Part shown: piece by piece, positions 14,554 through 24,510 of the stretch | How the letters are laid out: the number at the start of each line of letters is the position of its first letter | How positions within the stretch are numbered: position 1 is the first letter of the stretch | Origin: Petrolisthes cinctipes | Taxonomy: Eukaryota; Arthropoda; Malacostraca; Decapoda; Porcellanidae | Length of the DNA: 64,000 nucleotides | Assembly (NCBI GenBank): GCA_033782935.1 | Contig: JAWQEG010000288.1 | Span: forward strand, 242,001-306,000 | Direction: 5' to 3' | Made by a program: the position numbers and the translations under genes | The notes under the pieces: generated by a model | Told to the model about the DNA's origin: nothing | The model's database searches: none | Seen by the model: the letters and a program-made list of their open reading frames with translations, nothing else

Positions 14554-14706
14554 TTACGTTTTCTTGGGCTTAATCTTCTCATATGCAAACTTCTGCCCTC
14601 GATCCATCAGACGTCCTAAACTCACTACCTCTTCTAAGGTTTTCTTTCGGAGGAAGTGGAAGTGGTCCAGAGCAAAATTGTAAAAGTCATTTTCTAATCT
14701 CCAGAC
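14554..14706 (-). CDS. Hs2st: Hs2st terminal exon
   Basis: It encodes VWRLENDFYNFALDHFHFLR through FAYEKIKPKKT and a TAA stop. The FAYEKIKPK end parallels the FFYEKIYPK end of human HS2ST1, so the C terminus is intact. The acceptor is ATTTCCAG. Confidence 0.95.
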   Translation of the reverse strand, partial: VWRLENDFYNFALDHFHFLRKKTLEEVVSLGRLMDRGQKFAYEKIKPKKT

Positions 14707-17700
14707 CTGGAAATTCAAATTCAATATAGTATTAACTTCTTCCATCAGAGGAAGTAGCTCAGATGTTATACACTTGGTTACTAAATACAGTATTCAGTGT
14801 TCAAAATGCTTGTGTAGTATTTTTTAGTCATTAAGAACTGTTCAAATGTCTCCATCTAAGTTCTGTCAATGGGATATAGTATCTCCTAAAAGTTATCTTG
14901 AAAAGAATAAAAATTGTCAATAGTACTAACCTTTGTATTCTGGAGCTTTGCTATAGTTTCTTCTGATGGCATAACCTTCTTCACAGTTTTTCTGATGTGA
15001 GATTTTTTACCTAGTGACAGGAATATGTGTGTGAATATTTTGATATAGAACTCTCTAAAATTCAGTTAGCATTCTGACTACAATATTTCTTCAGTCACTC
15101 TGAATCTGCATATCTGAGTGGTTCTGACTGCTTCATGTTTAATGACATATATTTTAAAAACAATACAGGTACTAATATTTAGCACCAGTCTACAGGCTTA
15201 CTGAAATTGAAAATATGATTCATGCACCATGTACAGTCAGCGGCAAAAGTCATGTCGCCACCCTCAGTGTTTCATGAAGGATAATATAAGGGTTAATAAT
15301 CCAACAAACACATTCAGCCATACAGAATTACAATATCCAGGGGGGGAAATGATAAACTTTTCTGATTTTTCAGATTTCAAACATGTGAAGCTTATATTTC
15401 CATATTGTACTTCATGACTTGGCAGATGTGGAAACAGGACTCTTGCCCCCGACTTAGCAGTAAGTAAGCCTGAGTTTTGAAGAATAATAATATAAAAATA
15501 CCAATCCAAATTCATAGTTCGGCACCAAGCAAAAAGAGAACGTACCCCAATAAACAGCCATGGTAACATCACACTGACCTGAGAGGTAGAGATCATAGGC
15601 TCCCTTGAAGAGGCGGGGGAGTGAGTACTCAAGCATAGCCACGAAGTCCCCCATCTCCTCTGTCACCCCCACCAAAAGGTATTTGTGCACCAGATTATGT
15701 TTGGCTTGCTCCAGTGCCCAGCTTGACCCTGGCACCCTGGAAGAATTTTGGGAATTAATGATAAATGAAAGCGTGAGCGAATCTATCGATCTATAGCTCT
15801 GATACCTTGCTCCTTCCAGAAATTCCCCCTCAATGGGTTGGTCTAGCCCTTCCCTTCCACTCACATCTCTCTCATGTCTTCAAGCCAGTTCACCCACCTG
15901 ACTAATGGTCTGCCTCTAGCACCATGCCCCTCCATTTCACTCCCCATACAACCTCTTTGTAACCTTTCCCTTTTGCATTCTCCTCACATATCCAAATTAC
16001 CTCAATGTATTATGCTACACCCTTTCACTCACTCCATACTCAATGTTAATTGTCTTATCACCCATACCACATCTCTCATACACACACTCATAACAAATGA
16101 AAATGTCATTATTACAACTTTACAAGACCAGTCATCTTAAGATTCTTGATGTCTTTCATTTAAGTTGGTTGATTAGTGATACCAACCTCAGAGAGTAATG
16201 TGCAGTGTTACAGTACAGTAACTATAGAGGCATAAAGTTGATCAGATAAAGCATGATATTATATGAAAAAGTTATGGAAGCTAGGGTGTGAGGTAGGCCA
16301 ATGTGAGGATGGTGCAAGATAATTGGACAAATGGACAATTCATACAGGCCTCCCCTAAAATGGTTTCCACAGTCAATATAAGAACTTACCAACACTCGGC
16401 ATGGTGGCCACAAAAGAAGGGGACCTGAACCCACAGGTGAGTTGGGGAACAGTCTTGGTGGTCCATGGCCACACATTCATCCAGCGTCTGTTGGGGCAAG
16501 CCAATATATATTAATATTTGGAACCTAAGGGTTTTCCTGTAACATATAAATTGCTTGCAATTAGTCAGTGCATCATCAATGGTCGATAATTTTGAGTTAA
16601 CTGAAACAGACTTGATCTTAAAGGTGTCAACAATATATCTATCCATTGAAAGATAATCAGGTTACTGGTCCTTGGTGTCTGAGTTGCAAGCAGACACATT
16701 GTACCATATTGAACAGTCCAGCATAGTGGTATGGGTGTCATGCCCAGGCATCTGAGGGAATGCTTCACTCTGAAGGTAATACTATGGATGGAAGAAATAG
16801 TTTTCAAGCTAGTGTACTGTATATCTATGAAGAGGTTTTAAACACAAAGGGCTAGACATAATTAATCATCCAGATCAAGCCACCATTTTTCTTAGGATTG
16901 GAATGATTTAAAGTCAAGAAAAAAACTGACTACACAGTATCACAAGTTGCACAAATTGAACTTTCTAAATATATGAACTTAAAATGAACGGATACAGCAA
17001 AATAACATTCTTTAACTTACCATTTTATCTCCCATCCTCCTCCTAATATGATTTGGTCTTAGATCATCTCCGTAGCGGACAAAATAATAATAGGATATCA
17101 GACGGTCAAGAGGTTTCCGTATCAGGTTAATGTAAATTGGTTGCTGGATCACTCCAAATCTGTTAGAAGTATAGATAGCATAATTAATAAAAAATATTCC
17201 TATTAATGCAACTGAATTTAAGAGCATTCATAGATAACTTAAATTTCACCCAGTGGAACACATTATAGTACAGGTATTCTTATAAATGGAACACTGTATA
17301 TGGTAACATTCAGTTTACTTGGACAATGATTCCTTAAAAAAACAACATAGCATTCACACACTTCTTCATTAAACAAGACTAAGCAGGAATCCCATGATAC
17401 CTCTCATCCCACTGTCTATTATCATGCCTACCAACTGGTGCTATCATCTTTATATGTAAGTATGTCATTCATATACAGTATATAGTGTATATCTAATTCT
17501 TAGGCTTGTCTGGACTACTGCTCTTTGATGATGAGACGAAGCACCAGGAGAGAACTGAGTGATGTGTCTGGCATTAAAAAATTATGTAAAGAATGTTTTA
17601 CCATCTAAATAAAATCGGTAAAGACAGTTCTTATGTCATGCTTGCCACTAAACTATGAATAAATTAAGAAAACACATTAGTAATACACACCGACTGAAAT

Positions 17701-18729
17701 CTAGGTAGGCAACATGGCCATGATATATCCCAGGCTTTTTCTCTACCCAGTTTGATACGTTATACACAAACCGCATCTGAAAAAAAAAACAGAAATATAT
17801 TAAAAGACAGAATTATTTTAAATGGTCTCTGTTATTGTTTGGCAGTATAATAACAATATTCTGTCACTTTTTCCCATCAAACTTTAAACATATACCAGAA
17901 CACAGTACATCTTAAAAATTAATTTTCATACAAAAATCCATTTCCCACAAGTAAGGTGGGTCCAGGTTCAACTCAAACCTCATGCAGCAAAGTTCATTGT
18001 TGATGGCCATCATGTGACCATCCTGTCCTCCCTACAGATGTTACAAATGCAACTTATGTCTGTTGCAACAGGTGCTGTGATTCTGATGTAGATGATATAT
18101 TGTATTATTATCAACAAGGGACTTTGATCAAAATATTGCTTTTAAGTTTTAGCTTATCGTTATCTTATTCCTTTCATTCCTGATACTCAGCACCTATTGA
18201 ACTATCCACGATAGTAACTCGACACATCTAAACCATGTAATAAATATTATGGTTCAGCTAAAATGTACCTGATCTGTGAGAGATAGAGTTGGTATATTTT
18301 TGGTTGTGTTGATGTGAATGACGTTGAATTTATTTTTGGCACAGAGATCATATGCCAGCCCAATAAATGAAGTTGATCCCGTCTTCGGAACTCTGTTGTA
18401 TATGACAACAATGTTGTTGACATCTAGCACACCCCGGGCTGCTGGTACACTGTCAAGGTGGTAGTCTATTGCATCTGAAAGTAAAGACATTAATTATAAG
18501 TCTAAAATATGTCAAGTTTTACCAGTACTGTATCAACAATGGTGCAAGTATAAAAGTTTGATCAAGTGAGCAATGATAACACCAGGAAGACCTTACTGTG
18601 TGAGTGCATTGAGGTGTGAAGGTGAGCTACTTCAGTTGCCAGGTGGAGGTAAAGGAGCATCACCACAGCACTCACACCAACCAGTAGCATCACCACCACA
18701 CGCGAGTTCATCAGGCGTGAGTTACTCAT
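14554..18729 (-). CDS. Hs2st: Heparan sulfate 2-O-sulfotransferase, complete coding region in 8 exons
   Basis: A Golgi type II membrane enzyme that transfers sulfate from PAPS to the 2-OH of iduronic/glucuronic acid in heparan sulfate. Coding exons are 18729-18597, 18474-18269, 17776-17691, 17159-17021, 16487-16390, 15736-15579, 15010-14931 and 14706-14554. All junctions are GT-AG and all phases join, giving 350 aa against 356 in human HS2ST1. Residues 11-28 form the signal anchor. RVPKTGST (72-79) is the 5'-phosphosulfate-binding loop with Lys75. YHGH (131-134) aligns with the catalytic His pair of the family. IRKPLDRLISYYY (155-167) is the 3'-phosphate-binding region. N-glycosylation sequons lie at Asn100 and Asn119. 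The start is the first ATG after an acceptor at 18731, so a 5'UTR exon lies upstream. The related enzyme pipe is less likely, because the sequence tracks vertebrate HS2ST1 almost block for block. Confidence 0.95.
14931..15010 (-). CDS. Hs2st: Hs2st exon 7 (small)
   Basis: A 27-codon exon that is hard to see without splicing. It encodes KKSHIRKTVKKVMPSEETIA then KLQNTK. The human counterpart has KKSHLRKT at this point. The acceptor is CACTAG and the donor AAG|GTTAGT. Phases fit on both sides. Confidence 0.93.
15579..15736 (-). CDS. Hs2st: Hs2st exon 6
   Basis: It encodes SSWALEQAKHNLVHKYLLVG and the following TEEMGDFVAMLEYSLPRLFK, a strongly conserved stretch of the sulfotransferase fold. The acceptor is CTTCCAG and the donor CAG|GTCAGT. 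Confidence 0.95.
15775..16110 (-). mobile_element. 3'-truncated LINE relic in Hs2st intron 5
   Basis: Read on the minus strand it matches the 3' end of the LINE at 54947-55815, including the terminal block that reads on the plus strand as ATCTATAGCTCTGA and then CCTTGCTCC. It is degraded, with no intact ORF. Confidence 0.65.
16390..16487 (-). CDS. Hs2st: Hs2st exon with conserved cysteine block
   Basis: It encodes TLDECVAMDHQDCSP and then LWVQVPFFCGHHAEC, matching the cysteine-rich block of the family. The donor is TTG|GTAAGT. Confidence 0.95.
17021..17159 (-). CDS. Hs2st: Hs2st exon with 3'-phosphate-binding motif
   Basis: It completes Arg142 and runs to Met188. It holds PIYINLIRKPLDRLISYYYF and the conserved RYGDD that follows. 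The donor is ATG|GTAAGT. Confidence 0.95.
17691..17776 (-). CDS. Hs2st: Hs2st exon with catalytic histidines
   Basis: It encodes residues 114-141 and two bases of codon 142, including GIYHGHVAYLDF. The acceptor follows a long T tract and the donor is G|GTGTGT. Confidence 0.93.
18269..18474 (-). CDS. Hs2st: Hs2st exon with 5'-PSB loop
   Basis: It encodes residues 45-113, including the PAPS-binding RVPKTGSTSF segment and the INTTKN glycosylation sequon. The acceptor is TTTCAG and the donor CAG|GTACAT. The intron before it is only about 120 bp. Confidence 0.95.
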
Positions 18730-18730
18730 C
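18597..18730 (-). CDS. Hs2st: Hs2st exon with start codon and signal anchor
   Basis: The acceptor CTATTTCCTCCAG lies immediately before a single G and then the ATG at 18729-18727. It encodes residues 1-44: a short basic cytosolic tail, then a hydrophobic anchor. The donor is GTAAGG, and the exon ends one base into codon 45. Confidence 0.9.
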
Positions 18731-19599
18731 CTGGAGGAAATAGAGGCCAATATTTATGGTATACAATTAGCACTCACCTACAATACCTTATTTATTAGAA
18801 ATAATTCATCTTGAATATAGCTTAATAACCTACATTACTGACCAGATATATGTAACTCATTCTCTGGAAATTTAAGGATTAAATTTAATAGCATGTGCAG
18901 AACACATTAGATACCATATACATACAGTAACAAACAGTCATCATGATCATTATCAAATCCCCATTTGCCTTTTTTCAAGGGTGAAAGGCTCAAGAGCCAG
19001 GTAAGGAAAAATTAGATCAGAATACAGGAGAGACAGAATACCCAGTGAATTGTATTACACTCATTAAGTGTAAATAGCCTATGGTACTTAATATAAAGTG
19101 TCATAGTAGGATATACAACGGGAGAAAACAACTATATATATATATACGGTATATAAAAATATACCCAAAGTAAGTACAGTACCTACGGTATACAGTAAAT
19201 GAGTTGACTGTGAATGTAACAGTACCGGTACCATATATCTTGCTGACACTGATAATCAATTTCAGACTAATACCCATAACTCAAAAAATATTCCGACACC
19301 ACCAATACTGATCATCCATTGGTACAGCCGGCAGCATAAATTCGCGTCCATCTCATGCATTAAAAAACGTTGATATGACCAGATAGTTGCATTCTGAACA
19401 AGTTCCTATTCTAACAACACATGTAATTTACCATACGAGATGTGTATCTGTCATCATGGCATTCAAATTGTGTTACATCATTATACAGCAGCTCATACAT
19501 ACACAGGTGGAAATAAAGCAAACTTCTGCTGCCTACTGTACATCCCTACAGTTATGGGGGTAGGACCAAGTACAGTGTTAGTGGTATATCTGGAGCAAC
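18731..19599. other. Upstream region of Hs2st, no coding exon seen
   Basis: It must contain or precede a non-coding 5' exon, because a splice acceptor lies just before the Hs2st start codon. I could not place that exon. There is a short TA run near 19130-19150. Confidence 0.4.
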
Positions 19600-19956
19600 T
19601 GATGATATTTATTGAAAGAATTACCGTTTAGTAGCAGTGTTGCCAGATCCAGCTAGGTCCCAGTATTTTGCCCCAGTCATTTCCTGTACTTTACCACAGT
19701 TATTTTCCTAGTAGTTTGCCCAGGTTAGGTCCCGGTAGTCTGCTGTGGTCTAGGTTAGGTTAGGTCAGGTAAGGTCAGGCTAATTTCAAAATGCCCCATT
19801 AGAATATGCCCTATCTTGGAAATGGGGCATTTGTGGAGGAAATGCCATAGAAGAAAATTGTCTTAGAATGGTCTAAATAAGTGGGTAATGAAGGTAGAAA
19901 AACCGTACTCATTAACGGTAATTCTTTCAATATTTACCATTATAACATCAAATAAC
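19600..19956. mobile_element. Terminal-inverted-repeat element (MITE-like) with TTAGG-like core, copy 1
   Basis: The left end reads TTATTGAAAGAATTACCGTT; the right end carries the inverse, AACGGTAATTCTTTCAATA. Between them are CAGTGTTGCCAGATC, a run of TAGGTTAGGTTAGGTCAGG type, and ATGCCCCATT-type blocks. The element has no ORF. Confidence 0.6.
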
Positions 19957-19989
19957 GGCTTTAGTACAGAAGTGGACCTTACTGTATAA

Positions 19990-20090
19990 CAGATATTTTA
20001 CTGTCATTACCCACTATTTTGGACCATTCTAGGACACTTTTCTTCCTCAAATGCCCCGTTTTCGAGATATGCCCCATTCCCAATACCCAT
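19990..20090. repeat. Partial inverted copy of the 19600 element
   Basis: Blocks such as CATTACCCAC, GGACCATTCTA and CAAATGCCCCGTTTTC are the reverse complement of the right half of copy 1. The arrangement is therefore copy 1, inverted fragment, copy 2. Confidence 0.55.
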
Positions 20091-20243
20091 AGAAACATGG
20101 GGGGCCCGATGGGAATCGGGGGTTGACGGGTGGGGGAAACACGCATTTTACTATTGTTCTGCCTTTATAATACACTTCCTACCTTAATTTATGTCATATA
20201 CTATATATTATTCACCAATTTATTTCATTTCATTACAATCTGC

Positions 20244-20556
20244 AGCAGTGTTGCCAGATCAGGCTGGGTCCTAATATTTTACCCCTGTCATTTATTGTAC
20301 TTTATCACTATTATTTCCCGGTAGTTTGCCCAGGTTAGGTCCCGGTAGTCTGATGCGGTCTAGGTTAGGTTAGGTCAGGTCAGGTAAGGTCAGGCTAATT
20401 TCAAAATGCCCTATCTTGGAAACGGGGCATTTGAGGAAGAAATGCCATAGAAGAAAATTGTCTTAGAATGGTCTAAATAAGTGGGTAATGAAGGTAGAAA
20501 AACCGTACTCATTAACGGTAATTCTTTCAATATTTACCATTATAACATCATATAAC
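20244..20556. mobile_element. Direct second copy of the 19600 element
   Basis: From CAGTGTTGCCAGATC to the AATTCTTTCAATATTTACC end it repeats copy 1, with a roughly 20 bp deletion in the middle. The last 110 bases are almost identical and lie exactly 600 bp downstream of copy 1. The left terminal inverted repeat is missing. Confidence 0.65.
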
Positions 20557-21094
20557 ACACCAAGAACGACAAAATAATGACAGTCTTAATTAATACGCTT
20601 CACAGAAACAACCACACGAGGGAATAATCACGCATAAATGAGTCATACGTGCGTGCAAGAAGAATTAATAGCACTTTAAATTGATAACTTCCTCTCGGTC
20701 TGGTGGTGGTGGTGCTGCTATCAAAGGAAGGAAATGGACCAACAACTAATAAATTCTCCTCAAGTCGTGTTGCAAAATCATCCTGCTGGGAAAAAATAAA
20801 TAAAAAGACAAAATGGAATGGGGTACTGCACTTATTATTAAACGTCTGCCACACCATTTGCAACACCCTCATGCATGCACGCTCCCCCTTACTTGCAACA
20901 GCTCTGCTAGTCCACATTTATATAGCTGTGTGTGTTGCTGTGGTGGGATGAACAACACAGGCCACTCAGTCAGTCACACACACACATAACATAACACTCA
21001 TCTCTTCTTCTTCCTTCCCTCCGTCAAAACATTGCGACTTGCGGCAACACTATATAGCACAGGGTTACCAGCACTCATCAGTCTCTGTAATATA
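20557..21094. other. Non-coding; possible splice and TATA motifs
   Basis: On the minus strand there is TATATAAA near 20922 with a GTAAGG donor-like site near 20892, and an acceptor-like CCCAGCAG near 20785. No consistent ORF joins them, so no exon is called. Confidence 0.3.
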
Positions 21095-21335
21095 GCCCAA
21101 ACTTAATTAAGGGGGTGCGGGAGTAGGGGGGGGACAGGCTTAGGAGGGGGGTTGGGGGGTGCGGGAGTAAGTAGGGGGACAGGCTTGGGGGGGGGGGTTA
21201 GGGGGGTGCGGGAATAGGGGACAACAGGCTTTCTATCCATTCCCCAAGCCTAGCCTGTCCCCCTATTCCAGCACCCCCCCAGTTACCCCCCCAAGCCTGT
21301 CCCCTACTCCCGCACCCCCTTAATTAGTAGCCCAA
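21095..21335. repeat. G-rich foldback palindrome
   Basis: The left arm is G-rich (TTAATTAAGGGGGTGCGGG, runs of 6-10 G, GGGGACAGGCTT) and the right arm is its C-rich inverse, ending ACTCCCGCACCCCCTTAATT. The unit GGGGTGCGGGAGTA is also repeated within the left arm. It could form a long hairpin, and the left arm could form G-quadruplexes. It has no ORF. Confidence 0.75.
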
Positions 21336-21602
21336 TCTTTACTGCCTGTTATTATTATTATACTATTATTTGTTTGAAGCCAACATCAATGACAAAAAAG
21401 CATTATTTATTGGTTAATTACTGTCTAGAATACTTATAATATAGTCAGAATACTACAAAATTATTTCTTGTTTTTGATGTAGGTTACACCAAAGTTTTAT
21501 CTAACCCCGATAGCTATGCAGTCAGTGTTTGATACTAAACTAGCCCACATGTACGTGATAACCAACCTGTGGTATTACTGCTACTACTGTCGCTTACACT
21601 CC

Positions 21603-22941
21603 AATAGGCGAGCCCACACTTTAATACGAGTTGCCAAACGGCATTTTGATGGCGATTTCTAGGCTGGAAAAAATGTCCTATGTCGGGCAAAGTTGTATTG
21701 GGCTTCCTATTGTGGAACGACTTATTATAACTTATTCAATATTTTTTACATATTTTTAACTTATCTTGGACTTATTTTCATACGAATACAGCCATGAATA
21801 AAAATATATATCCTATTATTTCAGAAGAGGCTTTTTAGTCCGATTATACGCAAAGATAACAAAATTAGAATGATATACAAACTTATACAGGCCTTTTATA
21901 ATTTTATTTTACATTTTACGTCGTCAATGATAGTAACAGTACTAAATCACAATAAGATGTTGATAATATATTGGTGTCCATACGATACGGTCTCCGCTGC
22001 TGCAGCAACACGTAAACAAACCAACCCAGCACCCAGTGCTTCCATTTTAGGGTAAAATACCCTAAACTAGGGTAATTAGATCCTCTTTAGGGTAGTGTTT
22101 AGGGTAAGGCTTAATTTGGGGTAATTTTAGGGTAATTCATAGGCAAAACATATTTTATATGTCAAAATCTATCGAAAATTAAGAATAGTACACAAAGCTG
22201 TTGTAGACATGAAAAGAAAGTTGAAAGTTAATTAATACTGAGGCTACATATTTACGTTGCTTTACAATTTTGCTGAACCCATCAAATTATCCATAATACA
22301 GTGTATTGGGGCATAACCCAGATACCGTAAGTTTATTTTCTTTCACTGATAAACATGATGATCTTTACAAATAGAATTTATTTTAGTTTTTTCTTATATA
22401 TGATCCTAAATGACTGTGTAATAATGCATTACATTATTCAAAGTTACGATGTTGCCGATTTTTTAGGGTAATACATAGTAATTTAGGGTAAAACTGGCTC
22501 GATTCTAGGGTAATATTTTCGGAGCTCATGGAGGCCCTGCCAGCGCAAGGTATGCATATTTCTAATGCTAATAAATGTGAAAATATGGCATTTCAACATT
22601 TTCCGCTTCTTGGTATGGGTCATGCTAAATACAATTGTTAATATTTGTAGGCTGTTATACTCATGCAGTTCATGAAAGCCGCATAATGCACACATTTAGA
22701 CTTTTATTATTTACTAATTTATATGAAAAATATAGTATATTCAGCATATATTATGCGAAAACACAAAAGTATGTATTTTTTTATACATTTAAGTAAAAGG
22801 TCGTGAACTAGAACGCTAATTTTCTAGTGTAAAATAAGGTATGAAATTTAACTAAGTTACCCATGTCCAGCACTTAAAAGGTCGCAAATAAAAAATAGAT
22901 CACCATTTGGCAACATCACTCAAAGTGTGGGCTCGCCTATT
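21603..22941. mobile_element. 1.34 kb terminal-inverted-repeat element of unknown family
   Basis: Both ends carry ATAGGCGAGCCCACACTTT in inverted orientation, then GTTGCCAAA after about 7 unrelated bases. There is no transposase ORF and no clear target-site duplication. Inside are about eight copies of AGGGTAA in two clusters, 22045-22135 and 22462-22520. A non-autonomous DNA transposon is likely, superfamily unknown. Confidence 0.55.
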
Positions 22942-23140
22942 TCTCACTACCCGAGCATTTCCTCAGGCCATTACCACGTTATTTTATTTTTTATTATTTA
23001 TTTAACATATTGACCAGCACTAGGCAGTCTCCACCACAGAGAACCTAATGCAACATGCCTTTGATATAACCAAACATATGGTTTTTATACGCTGACAATT
23101 ATTTATTCATATTTATTTATACAATAAATTAGTCTCCCAG

Positions 23141-23334
23141 CCCACAGGCCACTTTTCAATGGACGGTGGCTGCCACTGTTTGGTGGTGGGATGCTGCGAA
23201 CACCCAGCACAAGGGCCTCTTTTTCGTGGCAACCACGGGCACTCGTGTGCGAGCTTCCATAGAAACATATGTGTTTCATTTTCGCCACGAAACAGTGGCA
23301 GCCACCGTCCACTGAAACATGGCCCATGTGGCTT
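23141..23334. repeat. Perfect-arm hairpin element
   Basis: The left arm holds GGACGGTGGCTGCCACTGTTT; the right arm holds its inverse, GAAACAGTGGCAGCCACCGTCC. Flanking CCACAGGCC and GGCCCATGTGG blocks also pair. The loop is about 100 bp and contains CGTGGCAACCACG. It is probably a small MITE or foldback. Confidence 0.7.
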
Positions 23335-24112
23335 ATGGTAAACTTTCCACAGCAATGTATGCTGGTGTTCTTATTAAGGCAGAATAGACTATGAGAGAGC
23401 CATCACATACATACAATGTGGTTACACCAATAACTAATGGAAGAAATGGATGCTTTATTATATACAGAGGGAACAATAATTATTCGTAAGTAGTCCCTGA
23501 ATCAAAAGTTGGGAACACAGAAAACGACAATGTTAGAAGGTGATCAGTGTTGCAGCAGACTGTTGGGCACCGGAATATAGAGTTGCATTCAGTTGGCTCC
23601 CTTGACTTGGGAGGCAGAAGGCCACTTAATGCAACCTCTTTTGGTTGGATGCTTCAAGTTTATCCTCCCAGACATAGTGTCCAATATTTTAGGATTAGGT
23701 TACATCAGAGTATTGATCAGACAATACAAATTACATAAACCTAAAAAATTTCATCCATAAAGAATTATTTATAAAACCCCATCTATTATGAATAATCAGG
23801 GTTTCCTGATCGGGTAAATACACCTAAATGAGAGAGGGGAAAAAATCAAAATCACCATCCTGTTTGATTGGATAATAGTTTGATTAAGCTAGTTAGACTT
23901 GTACAAAGATAGCTTCACGTTCATACAATTAAGCTACTTTGTCGTCCGCCAAGAATTCAATACATACAATCTATCCAGTACACACAATCTACTCTGAATC
24001 TATCCAGAGACCCAATAAATTCAGCTGCCAGTGTTGTATTAATATGTTAGCCCCCCTTTTCTAGGGAAAAATGAGTATAAAAGAGGTACTGTATGACATT
24101 TTTAACGCTCCA
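23335..24112. other. 3' flank of the proline-rich gene
   Basis: This is downstream of the stop codon at 24113 on the minus strand and presumably includes the 3'UTR. No convincing close AATAAA was found. Nothing else is recognised. Confidence 0.4.
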
Positions 24113-24286
24113 TCACCCAGAGAGCGACGGGAGAGCATTGACATTTGTGTTAAAGCCTTGCTGAGGATTCTGTGAAGATAATGTCACCAATATGACACGA
24201 CCATCAGGTTGCAAGAGGTAGTACTGTCCTCCTCCTCCTTCTCCAGTTGCTTCATTGTTGGTGTTGGTGAAGCCCGATGATGGTCT
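24113..24286 (-). CDS. Proline-rich gene, terminal exon
   Basis: The acceptor is CTCCTGCCAG. It encodes 57 residues: a Gly/Asn-rich linker, GGGGQYYLLQPDGRVILVTL, a Gln/Asn-rich tail and a TGA stop. The YYLL-PDGR-V pattern looks like a short domain seen at the ends of some arthropod secreted proteins; that resemblance is from memory and unverified. Confidence 0.78.
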   Translation of the reverse strand, partial: RPSSGFTNTNNEATGEGGGGQYYLLQPDGRVILVTLSSQNPQQGFNTNVNALPSLSG

Positions 24287-24446
24287 CTGGCAGGAGATAA
24301 ACACAGAGGAAGCAATGAATGTAAAATATTAACGCATGTAAACTGTTAAGTTGATTTCACAAAGGTTAAACATTTCTATTCACTTTTCAGCATTTCTCTC
24401 GCAAAGTTGCTTCATTCCCTCTCTCTTCTATAGGTAAGCTATAGAA

Positions 24447-24510
<64 letters not shown>

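Noticed and set aside
19740..19790. Telomeric repeat (TTAGG)n
   Set aside because: Only two or three degenerate units within a transposon-like repeat; not a telomere or a telomeric array.
20600..20917. Minus-strand ORF MWTSRAVAS- with nearby TATA and donor-like sites, possible first exon of Hs2st
   Set aside because: The candidate donor and acceptor do not join into an open frame, and the TATA-to-donor distance is too short for a normal first exon.
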